A stretch of 64,000 nucleotides of DNA from Chloroflexota bacterium (GTDB lineage: Bacteria; Chloroflexota; UBA6077; FW602-bin22; JACPRP01): positions 1-64,000 of the forward strand of contig JAMCWX010000049.1 in NCBI GenBank assembly GCA_023480885.1. Direction: 5' to 3'. A model generated the notes under the pieces. It made no database searches. It was given only the letters and a program-made list of their open reading frames with translations, and was not told the origin of the DNA. The translations under genes were made by a program, and so were the position numbers. Positions 1 to 8,222 of the stretch are shown here, one piece after another (within the stretch, counting starts at the first letter, position 1; every line of letters begins with the position of its first letter).

Positions 1-3
1 ATT

Positions 4-79
4 TGGAGCGGGAGACGAGACTCGAACTCGCGACAACCTGCTTGGAAGGCAGGCACTCTACCAACTGAGTTACTCCCGC
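4..79 (-). tRNA. tRNA-Gly (TCC)
   Basis: The reverse strand folds as a full cloverleaf. The acceptor stem is GCGGGAG/CTCCCGC with discriminator T and an encoded CCA. The D arm carries CTCAGTTGG, the T arm GTTCGAGTC, and the anticodon loop CTTCCAA gives TCC. It is the last of three tRNA genes read leftward. Confidence 0.96.
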
Positions 80-93
80 GATTGTTCAACTCT

Positions 94-181
94 TGGTGCC
101 GAAGGGGGGATTTGAACCCCCACGAGCGTATTGCCCACTACGCCCTGAACGTAGCGCGTCTGCCGGTTCCGCCACTTCGGC
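94..181 (-). tRNA. tRNA-Leu (CAG)
   Basis: A long class II tRNA with a variable arm (GGGCAATACGCTC region). The acceptor is GCCGAAG/CTTCGGC with discriminator A and encoded CCA. Anticodon loop TTCAGGG reads CAG. It lies 14 bp from tRNA-Gly, in the same orientation. Confidence 0.96.
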
Positions 182-203
182 CTGCAATTGCCAACCAAAC
201 AGG

Positions 204-277
204 TGGACGAGATAGGGATCGAACCTACGACCTCACGGATGTGAACCGTGCGCTCTGACCGGCTGAGCTACTCGTCC
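204..277 (-). tRNA. tRNA-Val (CAC)
   Basis: Cloverleaf with acceptor GGACGAG/CTCGTCC, discriminator A, and anticodon loop TTCACAT giving CAC. The three bases after the discriminator are CCT, so the 3' CCA is not encoded here, unlike its two neighbours; a tRNA nucleotidyltransferase would have to complete it. It is the promoter-proximal gene of the cluster. Confidence 0.93.
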
Positions 278-310
278 ACGGTGTTACTTCACACGACTGC
301 TAACCTTCGC

Positions 311-340
311 ATTATAGCAAATTCCGCTTCCTAGCGTCAA
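311..340 (-). promoter_or_regulatory. Promoter of the tRNA cluster
   Basis: On the reverse strand TTGACG is followed after 18 bp by TATAAT, about 30 bp upstream of mature tRNA-Val. Spacing and position fit a sigma-70 promoter for a Val-Leu-Gly tRNA transcript. Confidence 0.8.
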
Positions 341-389
341 GGCGCTGCCGGCCACACACAAGCTGTCCTGCCTGATAAGCCACCAACTC

Positions 390-419
390 TTGCAACAAGG
401 TAGTCAATCAGGTTAAAAT
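390..419 (+). promoter_or_regulatory. Candidate promoter of the following gene
   Basis: TTGCAA, an 18-bp spacer and TAAAAT. The -10 overlaps the first possible ATG (418) of the downstream ORF. If this promoter is real, translation must begin at the next in-frame ATG (484). Confidence 0.5.
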
Positions 420-483
420 GGGACAAGTGGATACTGGCCATTCGACCATTGTGGCCAAGGCAACTGTGTGCGAGAGATATATT

Positions 484-1185
484 ATGTCAATCGATCCCGA
501 AGCAATCCGACAAGTGGCAACCAATACAGCAGTGCTACGGCCGACAAAGCAAGCCCTGGCCACGTTCGGCAGTACCGTCGTCACCTACTATCTTCTGACC
601 GAGCCTATCTACTCCGAACTGACCGGCGAGACGCGCGAAACCGTGGTCCGTCGTGGATCGGTCACCGCCGATCGACCCAAGATCATCACGCCATATTATC
701 TGCTGCACCTCTTCCACGGCTTCGAGCACGGCCACGAATACGCAAACTACCTCATAAAGACCCACGGCGCTAACTCGCCTGGCCTTATGTACTCCTACCG
801 TAACGAGCTATTCGAGACTAGCATCGTCGGCGATCCGCTGCAAACAGTGGCCGGCAAAATCAGCGATCAAATCGAGGAGCAGAAGGAGACGCTGTCAGCT
901 ATCATCAAAGGAGTAGACCATCTCTGGGACGTATCCCTCATGAAGTTCATTTACGAGTTGACTGTAGCTTCCGTTACCCACAACGTCGAAGACCTGGGCC
1001 GAATGGGGCTGCTCGGACTCGAGCGAGGCCTACCCCGAGGCATTCGGCTCAGAATCGAGGAGATGTTCGCGGCTGTCACGCGGGGCGATCTGGCGCCTCT
1101 GGAACTCAAGAACGAACTAGATCGTTTGGGGGTTTTCGACGAGTACGAGGATCGTTTCCTCGGCCTCTTCCGCCGGCATTCATAA
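484..1185 (+). CDS. Conserved-looking hypothetical protein
   Basis: I do not recognise this 233-residue protein. The reading frame is open from ATG 418, but that ATG overlaps a plausible -10 box. ATG 484 (MSIDPEAIRQ) follows a GAGAG ribosome site and is the better start. The protein is soluble, mixed alpha/beta to alpha, with no signal peptide. A central histidine-rich stretch (LLHLFHGFEHGHEY) could bind a metal, and a helical segment with QIEEQKE follows. The C-terminal half is rich in charged helices (LKNELDRLGVFDEYEDRF). It stands alone between the divergent tRNA genes and the convergent Fe-S gene. Codon use and base composition match the neighbours, which supports it being real. Confidence 0.7.
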   Translation: MSIDPEAIRQVATNTAVLRPTKQALATFGSTVVTYYLLTEPIYSELTGETRETVVRRGSVTADRPKIITPYYLLHLFHGFEHGHEYANYLIKTHGANSPGLMYSYRNELFETSIVGDPLQTVAGKISDQIEEQKETLSAIIKGVDHLWDVSLMKFIYELTVASVTHNVEDLGRMGLLGLERGLPRGIRLRIEEMFAAVTRGDLAPLELKNELDRLGVFDEYEDRFLGLFRRHS

Positions 1186-1252
1186 TCCGTCCAGCCACTT
1201 ATCGCGTTCCGACCACCATTAAGACAGGACTGACGCGCTCAGGCACCGACTA

Positions 1253-1331
1253 ACCGCAAAGAGCGCAAAGAACGCAAACCAGGCAATAGAAACGACAAGA
1301 ATTCCTTTGCGCTCTTTGCGACCTTTGCGGT
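1253..1331. repeat. Inverted repeat with 9-bp CGCAAAG periodicity
   Basis: Two 26-bp arms (1253-1278 and 1306-1331) match in inverse orientation at 23 of 26 positions. Each arm is a degenerate 9-bp repeat built on GCAAAG. The first 19 bases of the left arm recur exactly, inverted, just upstream of the GIY-YIG gene near 19.7 kb. It lies between convergent genes and may also act as a terminator or REP-like element. Confidence 0.75.
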
Positions 1332-1379
1332 GAAACCTAATACTCCCAAGGGAACCGCGTAACTCCTGTTGCCAAGACT

Positions 1380-1406
1380 GACGGGGCAGGTGCTACCTAC
1401 CCCGTC
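1380..1406 (-). terminator. Hairpin downstream of the Fe-S gene
   Basis: GACGGGG/CCCCGTC, extended by an AGGT/ACCT inner stem, forms a strong hairpin 15 bp past the stop of the leftward operon. There is no good T-tract on the minus strand, so termination is plausible, not certain. Confidence 0.5.
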
Positions 1407-1421
1407 TTCATTATGGACTAG

Positions 1422-2747
1422 CTACACTGTAGCCGCAACCACGGGCTCTTTGCCAGGTACACGCCCTTTGTCGAGAACCAGCGCGTTCACGACCAGTTCG
1501 GCCAGCCCGATCACCTCGACGCCCATCTCATAGTGTTCGTTCAACTCCCCAAGTTGATGGCGGCAGTTGTCGCACGAGGCAGCTACTATGGACGCGCCAG
1601 TAGCCTTTATCTGTTTTACCTTCGGCTTGCCAGCGTTCAATCGCTGCTCCGAGAACTCAGGCAGCGCCACTAAACCCGCGCCACCACCGCAGCAGTAGTT
1701 GTGCTGCTTGTTGGGCGTCATCTCGCGGAAATCGGTTACGCAGGCGTTCAAGATAGTTCTCGGTTCCTCGATCAACCCACTGTTCCTGGCAAGATTGCAG
1801 GAATCGTGATAGGTAACTGCCAGTCTATTCCGAGTGGGATCTAGCTTCAGCTTTCCTTTCTCGATCCACTCAGCCATCACTTCTACAAGGCTGCGCACTC
1901 GGAAAGGAAAAGGCTTACCGAACCAGTTGGGAGCTTCCCATCGGAGCGTCGTGTAAGCGTGCCCGCACTCGCTGACTACTACCTCTTTGACGCCAAGTCT
2001 CGTGGCCTCGTCGACGATGCGCTGCGTGATTCGCTTCGCTCGCGGCGTGTCGCCCAGGAATACGCCGTAATTCGCGGCCTCAAAGAGGCTCAAGCTCCAG
2101 CTCGTGCCTGTGGCATAGAACAGAACGGATGCTGGCAATATCGTATGCGCGCCGGAAAGCGCCACGTAAAGTATCTCTGCGCCCTGCTCCTCTACCGGAA
2201 TGCGAGCCTTGAGATCGCCTACCTTTTCACGGAGCTCATTCTCTAACTCGGCGATCTGCTCCAAGAAAAGATCTTTGATGTATTCCAGCCCCTCTTCCCG
2301 CATAATCGCGGCTTCCGCAAGCTGTTCGAGCATCTCCGGCGCCCTACCCGTCGCCGTCAGCAGCGAACGGATGGCGCGAACCACGAGCGCGTTATCTACC
2401 CCCATCGGGCAGTTTACCGTGCAGCGACGACACATCGTGCAGGAAGCAAAGCTCGTCTCGACGAGCGAATCCAGCATCTGGTCGCTCACTGGCACTGCAC
2501 CCACCCAACCTGGCGCGATCCTCCCTATAGGATCGAACAAACCTCGATAGATCTGCCTCAGTTTCTCCGCACGATACGCGGGCACGTGCTCTGGTCGAGG
2601 ATCTGCGACGTAGTAATGGCACGACTCGGCGCAGATGCCACAACGAACGCACGTCTCCAGCGCAGCGGCTAGCTTGCGGTCCACCTGCTTGCGCAGAAGC
2701 TCCCTGGCTTTCTTGGTCAGCTCCGTGTTATCAGATTTTCCCATCAT
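1422..2747 (-). CDS. HdrD/DsrK-type (Fe-S)-binding oxidoreductase subunit
   Basis: 441 residues. Two ferredoxin-like motifs bind 4Fe-4S clusters: CVRCGICAESC at about residues 33-43 and CTMCRRCTVNCP near 103. The C-terminal half carries a CCG domain (HDSC, CCGGGAG, SCDNC) that in HdrB/HdrD/DsrK proteins binds the noncubane cluster acting on disulfides or trisulfides. The start ATG overlaps the stop of the membrane gene upstream (ATGA), so the two are translationally coupled and probably form a DsrMK/HdrDE-like membrane complex. With TusA and DsrE2 upstream, a thiol/disulfide or sulfur-carrier reductase is likely. DsrAB is not in the window, so dissimilatory sulfite reduction cannot be claimed. 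Confidence 0.85.
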   Translation of the reverse strand: MMGKSDNTELTKKARELLRKQVDRKLAAALETCVRCGICAESCHYYVADPRPEHVPAYRAEKLRQIYRGLFDPIGRIAPGWVGAVPVSDQMLDSLVETSFASCTMCRRCTVNCPMGVDNALVVRAIRSLLTATGRAPEMLEQLAEAAIMREEGLEYIKDLFLEQIAELENELREKVGDLKARIPVEEQGAEILYVALSGAHTILPASVLFYATGTSWSLSLFEAANYGVFLGDTPRAKRITQRIVDEATRLGVKEVVVSECGHAYTTLRWEAPNWFGKPFPFRVRSLVEVMAEWIEKGKLKLDPTRNRLAVTYHDSCNLARNSGLIEEPRTILNACVTDFREMTPNKQHNYCCGGGAGLVALPEFSEQRLNAGKPKVKQIKATGASIVAASCDNCRHQLGELNEHYEMGVEVIGLAELVVNALVLDKGRVPGKEPVVAATV

Positions 2748-3379
2748 TGGCTCCTTGCTCCCTCGATGACCCCTCGATGTCCGAAGAACACGCCGAACGC
2801 GAACCGAGAGAAGAAAAAGTAAACGCAGTGGCGCACTTTGCCAAACGGCAGATAGACGAGCGTGACGGCGCTAACCACGTAAAACACAGGCACTGCCGAT
2901 GGAGAGAGCACCGCCAGAGCAGAGGTTAGCACGAAGAGGCTGACCAGCGCCACCGCGAAATAGTCGTCTTTAGTGCTGATCGCGCGAAGATTGTGCTCGC
3001 CGAAGCGCGCCGCCAGTCCGAGCAGTCCAGCTATACCACCGAGACAAGCGACCGCAGCTAGCAGCAATCGCACCGATGGCCAGATGACAGTCGCCCATGG
3101 ACTGGCCACGAAGACGACTAGCGCCGCGAAGATTCCAACGTGGAAGAGAACGCCACGAAGGTAGCCGACCATGTGCCGCCGGGTGCTCTCCTTCTCCCAC
3201 GGTGCCATCCCAAGCGTGTACGCATACATGACACCTTTGCTAGCCGACCCTTTTGCCGTCGCAACGTCGCCCTTGAATGGAAGAGAGAACATCCACCGCA
3301 CGTGCCACGCGCAGCCAACAACGGCGACAACCGCGCCCACAATGGCGGCGATAGCTGCGCTCGTCTCTACGGTACTCAT
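2744..3379 (-). CDS. DsrM/NarI-like membrane subunit
   Basis: 211 residues from the ATG at 3379, which follows GAGGAAGG and overlaps the tusA stop (ATGA). The ORF track's longer start has no such support. About five hydrophobic segments are visible (for example AAIVGAVVAVVGCAW, LFHVGIFAALVVFVA, VALVSLFVLTSALAV). Histidines near the helices (CAWHVRW, LFHVGIF) are placed like b-heme ligands in NarI/DsrM/HdrE proteins. It would pass electrons between quinone and the Fe-S subunit encoded immediately downstream. The heme ligation is inferred from position only. Confidence 0.7.
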   Translation of the reverse strand: MSTVETSAAIAAIVGAVVAVVGCAWHVRWMFSLPFKGDVATAKGSASKGVMYAYTLGMAPWEKESTRRHMVGYLRGVLFHVGIFAALVVFVASPWATVIWPSVRLLLAAVACLGGIAGLLGLAARFGEHNLRAISTKDDYFAVALVSLFVLTSALAVLSPSAVPVFYVVSAVTLVYLPFGKVRHCVYFFFSRFAFGVFFGHRGVIEGARSQ

Positions 3380-3609
3380 TTTACCTTCCTCACCTTGAAG
3401 TTGATGAGCTTTTCTTGGCGCTCGATCGAGATGAGTTCGTGGCCAGTCGTGCGAGTCCACGCCGGGATATCGGCCAATACGCCAGGATCAGTCGCCGTTG
3501 CTTCGATGACTCCCCCCACTGGCAGGCTCTTGATCGCCTGGCTTACCTTCACTACAGGAATAGGGCAAAGCAATCCTTTCAGGTCCAATACAACATCTGC
3601 GTTTGACAT
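3376..3609 (-). CDS. tusA: TusA-family sulfur carrier protein
   Basis: 77 residues, the normal TusA/SirA length. The signature CPIPVVK, with the persulfide-carrying Cys at position 15, follows the beta strand VLDLKGLL. The second half (IPAWTRTTGHELISI) matches the family fold. TusA proteins carry sulfane sulfur between sulfurtransferases and redox enzymes. The gene lies 34 bp after the DsrE2-like gene and overlaps the membrane subunit gene by 4 bp. This order (DsrE, TusA, membrane protein, HdrD-like) argues for sulfur relay to the Fe-S reductase and against a tRNA-thiolation role. Confidence 0.9.
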   Translation of the reverse strand: MSNADVVLDLKGLLCPIPVVKVSQAIKSLPVGGVIEATATDPGVLADIPAWTRTTGHELISIERQEKLINFKVRKVK

Positions 3610-3643
3610 TTCTAACCTCCCAAATCATCTTCGATTCTGGAAA

Positions 3644-4123
3644 CTAAACGAAAAGTGTAACCTTAGATTGAGCGGCATCTTCGATGAAGGTGGCGACGCC
3701 CGCTACGTCGGCCACCGCCGGAATCAGTGTTTCGCGCGGAATCTCCATTACGTCCATGCTCATCTGGCAGGCGATCATCTTTACGCCGAGATCGGCAGCC
3801 ATTTGTTGCAACTCTGCCAGCGGAGAGACGTTGTGCGCCTTCATCATCTTCTTGAACATCCAGCGCCCCATGCCTCCCATGTTCAGTCGCGATGGACCGA
3901 TCCTGTCTATTCCGCCTCGATTCATCACCCCCAACATTTTGCCGAACAAGCTGCTGCCGGTCGTCTTCCCGTTCTGAATTGCCTTCAGCCCCCAGAACGT
4001 GAAGAACATGGTTACCTCCATTCCCGCGGCCGCAGCCCCAGTGGCGATGATGTAGGCAGCCATAACCTTATCCATGTCTCCGCTGAACACTACCATCGAT
4101 AACTTATTTGTCTCCAACAGCAC
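3644..4123 (-). CDS. DsrE2-like peroxiredoxin/sulfurtransferase family protein
   Basis: 159 residues. The N-terminal strand-loop KLSMVVFSGDMDKVMAAYI and the hydrophobic segment VTMFFTFWGL are typical of the DsrE/DsrF-like group, DsrE2 branch. A conserved cysteine in IACQMSMDVM (about residue 118) is the expected sulfur-binding residue. Members exchange persulfide sulfur with TusA, whose gene is the next one downstream. The methionine- and glycine-rich middle (KMLGVMNRGGIDRIG) is common in this branch. It follows the receiver-only gene by 23 bp, so it is probably co-transcribed with the regulators. Confidence 0.85.
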   Translation of the reverse strand: MLLETNKLSMVVFSGDMDKVMAAYIIATGAAAAGMEVTMFFTFWGLKAIQNGKTTGSSLFGKMLGVMNRGGIDRIGPSRLNMGGMGRWMFKKMMKAHNVSPLAELQQMAADLGVKMIACQMSMDVMEIPRETLIPAVADVAGVATFIEDAAQSKVTLFV

Positions 4124-4146
4124 CTCACCCCCTTCCCGTTTTCGTC

Positions 4147-4581
4147 TTACCGAAGTTCGTACTGGTCGATTTCAGGCAGCTTGACTTGAGTACGATCTGA
4201 AGACTCCTGACAATCCTGCAGCAAGCAGATAATCATACTCATCCAGTCCTCGTTCAACGCCGCTTTCGCGACTACAGCGCAAGCACCAGCTTCGATTGCA
4301 GCAGAACGATATTCTTTGTTGTCATCGGTCAGCAACACCATATTCCTGGTCTCGGGCAGTCGTCGCCTCAAATGGCGGATAAGCGATAGCGCGTCGATCT
4401 GGCGCAGGTTCATATCGATCATAGTTAAGTGAGGTCTGATATTTAGCGCCAGGTTCAGGGCATCCTGACCATTTGCTGCGAGCGACAACGAAGCGCCGGT
4501 CCCGGTGGCTTCAACTACCTGTCGCATAGTTTCTCTAACGTCCGGGTTGGACTCGGCGACGAGAATGCGCAATCTGGCCAA
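4147..4581 (-). CDS. Receiver-only response regulator
   Basis: 144 residues from a TTG at 4581, chosen because AAGGAGGT sits 5 bp upstream and the domain begins immediately (ARLRILVAESN). The track start adds 36 non-homologous residues. This is a single CheY-like domain: acidic pocket reduced to ES in LVAESN, phospho-acceptor Asp in LTMIDMNL, conserved Lys in VVAKAAL. There is no output domain. It sits between the NarL-type pair and the sulfur genes, so it may act as a phosphate sink or protein-interaction switch for the same kinase. The 138-bp gap upstream holds a TCAGG/CCTGA inverted repeat (4649-4663). Confidence 0.8.
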   Translation of the reverse strand: MARLRILVAESNPDVRETMRQVVEATGTGASLSLAANGQDALNLALNIRPHLTMIDMNLRQIDALSLIRHLRRRLPETRNMVLLTDDNKEYRSAAIEAGACAVVAKAALNEDWMSMIICLLQDCQESSDRTQVKLPEIDQYELR

Positions 4582-4719
4582 GGTAGACCTCCTTGCCGCG
4601 AATTCGTCTTCTGTGGTGGAGTATATACTGAACGGGGGTACGGTGTAATCAGGAAAAACCTGACAAAACGAGGGGAATCTTCCCGACACTGCAGAAAACA
4701 GGTCCTACAAGGAGTAACT

Positions 4720-5385
4720 CTATTGGGCCTCGGAGAGAAGGCCCTTGCGGAGAGCATAGCGCACCAGATCGGCGCGAGAGTGCAGTCCGAGCTTCTCCAT
4801 TATCCTCGAGCGATAGGTTTCTACGGTCTTTGGGCTCAGGGATAGCTTCTCGGCTATCTCGGCTCCAGTATAGCCTTCCGCGGTCATGCGAAGCACGTCG
4901 CGTTCGCGGTCGCCAAGAAGCTCGTAACTATCCTGCTCCTCCCCACTCTTTGCGCGCTGCAAGTAATCCTCCATGAGCAGGCGCGTCGCCGAGGGGTAAA
5001 GGAAAGCGCCCCCTTTGGCGACGACGCGAATGGCGTCGATAAGCTCGGTGTCGGCGCTGGACTTGAGCAGATAACCGGCCCCACCTGCCTGGAGAACAGG
5101 GAACAAATAGCGCTCCTGCGCGTGCACTGTGAGCACGAGAACCTGAATGGGCTTGCGGTGGTCGAGCTTGCGAATGCGCCTTGTGGCTTCCAGACCATTG
5201 GTGCCAGGCATTGAGATATCCATGACGACGACGTCGGGACACAGGCGCTCCGCCAGCAGCACAGCCTCGTCACCATCGCCAGCCTCTCCGACGACTTCCA
5301 TATCCCGCTCGTTCTCTATCAACGTGCGCAGTCCCACTCGCAGCACAGGATGATCGTCGACTAACAGTACGTGAATCTTGGACAA
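4720..5385 (-). CDS. NarL/FixJ-family response regulator
   Basis: 221 residues from a TTG at 5385 preceded by TTAGGAGGC; the track's longer start lacks a ribosome site. The receiver domain has the DD pair (LLVDDHP), phospho-Asp D56 (VVVMDISMPG) and a Lys in YLLKSSA. The C-terminal LuxR-type helix-turn-helix (RERDVLRMTAEGYTGAEIAEKL, then SPKTVETYRSRIMEKL) binds DNA. It begins 11 bp after the kinase stop, so the two form a cognate pair. The sulfur/redox genes on either side are the obvious candidate targets, though no binding site can be assigned. Confidence 0.93.
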   Translation of the reverse strand: MSKIHVLLVDDHPVLRVGLRTLIENERDMEVVGEAGDGDEAVLLAERLCPDVVVMDISMPGTNGLEATRRIRKLDHRKPIQVLVLTVHAQERYLFPVLQAGGAGYLLKSSADTELIDAIRVVAKGGAFLYPSATRLLMEDYLQRAKSGEEQDSYELLGDRERDVLRMTAEGYTGAEIAEKLSLSPKTVETYRSRIMEKLGLHSRADLVRYALRKGLLSEAQ

Positions 5386-5396
5386 TAGACTGCCTC

Positions 5397-6437
5397 CTAA
5401 GCGGAACGAGCCACTTGCTGGGTTACCGGAATACATGCGCGGATCATCGTGCGCTTGCCACGCAGAGAGTCAATCCACAATTCTCCTCCCAGCAACGCTA
5501 CCCTTTCCTTCATTCCAAAAATACCGAGTCCTCCGTTCCGGCGATTGAGAACTTCGCTCACGTCGAAACCGACGCCGTCGTCTTCCACAGAAAGATATGC
5601 CCAGCCGTCCTCCAGCACCTGCAAACGAACCAAGACGTGCTTCGCGCTTGAGTGGCGGGCGACATTAGTGAGGGACTCTTGCGCCACCCGGTACAGGGCC
5701 AACTCAGCCTGCGGTGGCAGCCGACGAGGGAAACCGCTACACTCCAACCGCGCCTGAATATCGTATCGCCCATTGTACTCGTCGATGTACGATTCCAACG
5801 CAGCCACGAGGCCAAGATCGTCTAGCACTGCACACCGAAGCTCCAGCGCCAGCCTGCGCACGTCTTCCAAAGCTCGGGCCGTCAATTCCCTCAGCTCGGC
5901 GACCTTGCTCTGAGCTTCCTCCAACGTGCTTGCCTTTGACAAGAGACGTAGGCGCACGAGAAGGGCTGTGAGAGCCTGAGCTGTCTCGTCGTGTAGCTCT
6001 CGGGCAACCCGCTTTCGCTCTTCCTCCTGTGCCTGCAAAATCTCGCCGGAGAGCTTTTGTAACTGCGTCTGGTGCAACTCGATACTCTCCAGCATAGCAT
6101 TAAAGGCATCCAGTAGCTCATCTAGCGAGGTGTCGCTTAAGGATATCTTGTCCACGCGAGCGCCGAGGTCACCTGCTCGAACCCGTCGCGCCGCTTCCTG
6201 AAGACGAGTGACCGGAAGCAAAGCGGCCTTCAGCACCAGGAAGTTGACCGCAAAGCTCAAGAATACGCCAACCAGGGCGAAAGTCGCGACGAAGTCCCAA
6301 TGGTACGCGTCCGCACCTCGCTGTGCGTGAAACATGCCGACGTAGAAACCGACCACGCTTGTAGTCACGATCACCGAGTTGGCAAGAAGGATCTTGTAGA
6401 ACGTAGGGAACCGCAACAACCGATTTAATAGCTTCAT
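5397..6437 (-). CDS. NarX/DegS-type sensor histidine kinase
   Basis: 346 residues. Two transmembrane helices (about 14-36 and 48-72) enclose only a short outer loop, so the ligand is probably sensed in the membrane or via another protein. A HAMP linker (LLPVTRLQEAARRVRAGDLGARV) and a coiled coil lead to the HisKA_3 dimerisation domain, whose phospho-acceptor is His149 in ARELHDETAQ. The HATPase_c domain shows the N-box region (ESLTNVARHSSAKHV) and G-box (GLGIFGMKERVALLGG). This architecture pairs with NarL-type regulators such as the next gene. A reverse-strand TATAAT (6474-6479) lies upstream, but its -35 is poor. Confidence 0.93.
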   Translation of the reverse strand: MKLLNRLLRFPTFYKILLANSVIVTTSVVGFYVGMFHAQRGADAYHWDFVATFALVGVFLSFAVNFLVLKAALLPVTRLQEAARRVRAGDLGARVDKISLSDTSLDELLDAFNAMLESIELHQTQLQKLSGEILQAQEEERKRVARELHDETAQALTALLVRLRLLSKASTLEEAQSKVAELRELTARALEDVRRLALELRCAVLDDLGLVAALESYIDEYNGRYDIQARLECSGFPRRLPPQAELALYRVAQESLTNVARHSSAKHVLVRLQVLEDGWAYLSVEDDGVGFDVSEVLNRRNGGLGIFGMKERVALLGGELWIDSLRGKRTMIRACIPVTQQVARSA

Positions 6438-6656
6438 CTCACTCTTTGATGCCTCATAAGCGCGTCACGTACTATTATAATGTACCAGACGCAAAGGTCG
6501 TAGAATCACAGGCTGAAGCCCACGGCCCTCTGGTTCCCATAACCCTGGCATTCGGTCCGCGTTTTGTGACTTTTGTCGCCGTCAACAAATCCGTCGATCA
6601 CCTATAATCTACCCGAAACAAGTGAAAGACGGCAAGAACAATTCGAGGAGAACGAA

Positions 6657-6941
6657 ATGGCTACAGTTACCGAACAACAAGTAATCGAGAAGCTGCGCGA
6701 GGTGATGGACCCGCACACAGGCAGTAACGTCTGGGACATGGGCATGGTGAAGGATTTAGTGTTGGAGGAGAATCGCCTATCGCTGCGTTTCACCCTCACC
6801 AGCAACTTCTGCCCGATCGGAATGCAACTGGGGCTCGCCTTGAAACGCAAGCTGCGCGAGCTACCGATAGAAAAAATCGACATCAAGATCGAGAATTACC
6901 TGCGAGCAGAAGAACTTGAGAAGGTGCTAGAAGACATCTAG
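6657..6941 (+). CDS. MIP18/DUF59-family Fe-S assembly factor-like protein
   Basis: 94 residues from the ATG at 6657, which follows GAGGAGAACGAA; the track's 122-residue version includes untranslated leader. The fold pattern is that of DUF59: helix EKLREVMDPHTGSNVWDMGMVKDL, strands, then the conserved cysteine in TSNFCPIG. Family members help assemble or carry Fe-S clusters. A TATAAT at 6603-6608 may be its -10. It diverges from the kinase gene and precedes the oxidase-like membrane gene by 12 bp, so it may mature a metal centre of this module. Confidence 0.85.
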   Translation: MATVTEQQVIEKLREVMDPHTGSNVWDMGMVKDLVLEENRLSLRFTLTSNFCPIGMQLGLALKRKLRELPIEKIDIKIENYLRAEELEKVLEDI

Positions 6942-6953
6942 GGAGGTGCACAC

Positions 6954-8222
6954 ATGCAAATTGTGCCAACCAGCCTGGTTCGCATAACCCGCTACTATAT
7001 GATCGCGGCGGTTTTCTACCTGCTCATAACCCTGGCCACTGGGATCATCCGCGCGCTAACACCTCTTCCCAGTCCGCTGGTGCACTGGGCGCCGTCCGTC
7101 CTGGCCTGGGTGAGCTTCCCTATAATGGGTGCCTATTATCAGTTCTTTCCCACCCTGCAGGGGCGGGACTTGCGGTGGGAGAGACTCACGCTCCCTCAGT
7201 TCGTCCTTGCCAACGTGGGCGTCCTGGGCCTCATTGGGGCAGCCTTGCTCGGCAATCAGCCAGCGCTTGTCGCCGGCTCGACGATATTTACGGCCGCTGC
7301 GCTTCTCTTTGCCGCGATCATCGTCTTCGCCAATCTCGACACCACGAAGGTAACTCTTACGCTGCGGTTCTACCTGGCGTCGCTGGCCTACTTCGTCATT
7401 GCCGTGATTCTTTTCTTTCTCAAGAGTCTCGGAATCAGCCCCATATGGGCCTCCACGGCATTCCTGCTTCACCTGTTTGCTACTGGCTGGGCGATTCTCG
7501 CGATCATGGGCGCGGAGTACGCGATGGTTCCGATGTTGCAGTTGAAAGAACTGCGTTATCCGCGCCTGGCCGACGCTCAGTTCTACCTGGCCAACCTGGG
7601 CATTGGAGGGCTTGCCATCGCCATGGCTATTGGCAACGGCCCCCTGATCGCGGCAGCAGGTTCCCTGACGCTCATCGCCATCCTGGTTTTCGTGTACAAC
7701 ATAATAGCCAGCCTCACGTACGGACCGTCGCGCATGGCGCACCTGGACATATCCGTGAAGTACTTCCTCGTAGGGATCGTCTACCTGCTGGTGACCGCGC
7801 TAGTTGGCATACTGGTAGCCGCCTTCAGATGGTGGAGCGTGGTTCCCATCCACCTGCACCTGGGACTGATTGGCGTCGTCACATTGACGATTGTAGGAGG
7901 AACGTACCACATCGTGCCCTTCGTCGTCTGGTGGGAGGTGTACGCCCCTAAGCTCGGCTACGAGGACGTTCCTATGGTCAAGCAACTCTACAACGAGCGT
8001 AGTGCCAATTGGCAGCTATATGGTTTCAACGCAGGTCTCATCCTGATGATCGGCGGATTTGCGTTAAGTGCCAACTACCTGCTCGCGGCAGGTGGCACAA
8101 TCCTCGTCCTGGCTGCGCTTGCCTACGCTCGCGAAATGATAAACGTGGTCGGTCACCGCAAGAATCTGGCGAAGCCAGCGACACAAAAGGCCGCCGAGAA
8201 GGCAGTCGGAGGTAAAGTATGA
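6954..8222 (+). CDS. Heme-copper oxidase subunit I-like / NnrS-like membrane protein
   Basis: 422 residues with about 12 hydrophobic helices. Histidines occur where heme and metal ligands sit in cbb3-type subunit I relatives: HLFATGW, IHLHLGLIGVVTL and GTYHIVPF. It lacks the complete ligand set of a respiratory oxidase that I could identify and is shorter than CcoN (about 470), so oxygen reduction is not claimed. Such single-subunit proteins accompany sulfur- and nitrogen-oxide metabolism genes. The start follows GGGAGGTGC, and its stop overlaps the next start (ATGA). Quinol or heme binding would couple it to the neighbouring redox genes. Confidence 0.65.
   Translation: MQIVPTSLVRITRYYMIAAVFYLLITLATGIIRALTPLPSPLVHWAPSVLAWVSFPIMGAYYQFFPTLQGRDLRWERLTLPQFVLANVGVLGLIGAALLGNQPALVAGSTIFTAAALLFAAIIVFANLDTTKVTLTLRFYLASLAYFVIAVILFFLKSLGISPIWASTAFLLHLFATGWAILAIMGAEYAMVPMLQLKELRYPRLADAQFYLANLGIGGLAIAMAIGNGPLIAAAGSLTLIAILVFVYNIIASLTYGPSRMAHLDISVKYFLVGIVYLLVTALVGILVAAFRWWSVVPIHLHLGLIGVVTLTIVGGTYHIVPFVVWWEVYAPKLGYEDVPMVKQLYNERSANWQLYGFNAGLILMIGGFALSANYLLAAGGTILVLAALAYAREMINVVGHRKNLAKPATQKAAEKAVGGKV

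Noticed and set aside
418-483. N-terminal 22 residues of the first ORF
   Set aside because: The ATG at 418 overlaps a plausible -10 box and has no ribosome site; ATG 484 is preferred.
3140-4102. 320-aa plus-strand ORF opposite the dsrE2/tusA genes
   Set aside because: It is a shadow of four well-supported overlapping genes on the other strand, with low-complexity composition.
4649-4663. TCAGG/CCTGA inverted repeat as terminator
   Set aside because: The stem is only 5 bp and no T-tract follows on either strand; a weak operator remains possible but unsupported.
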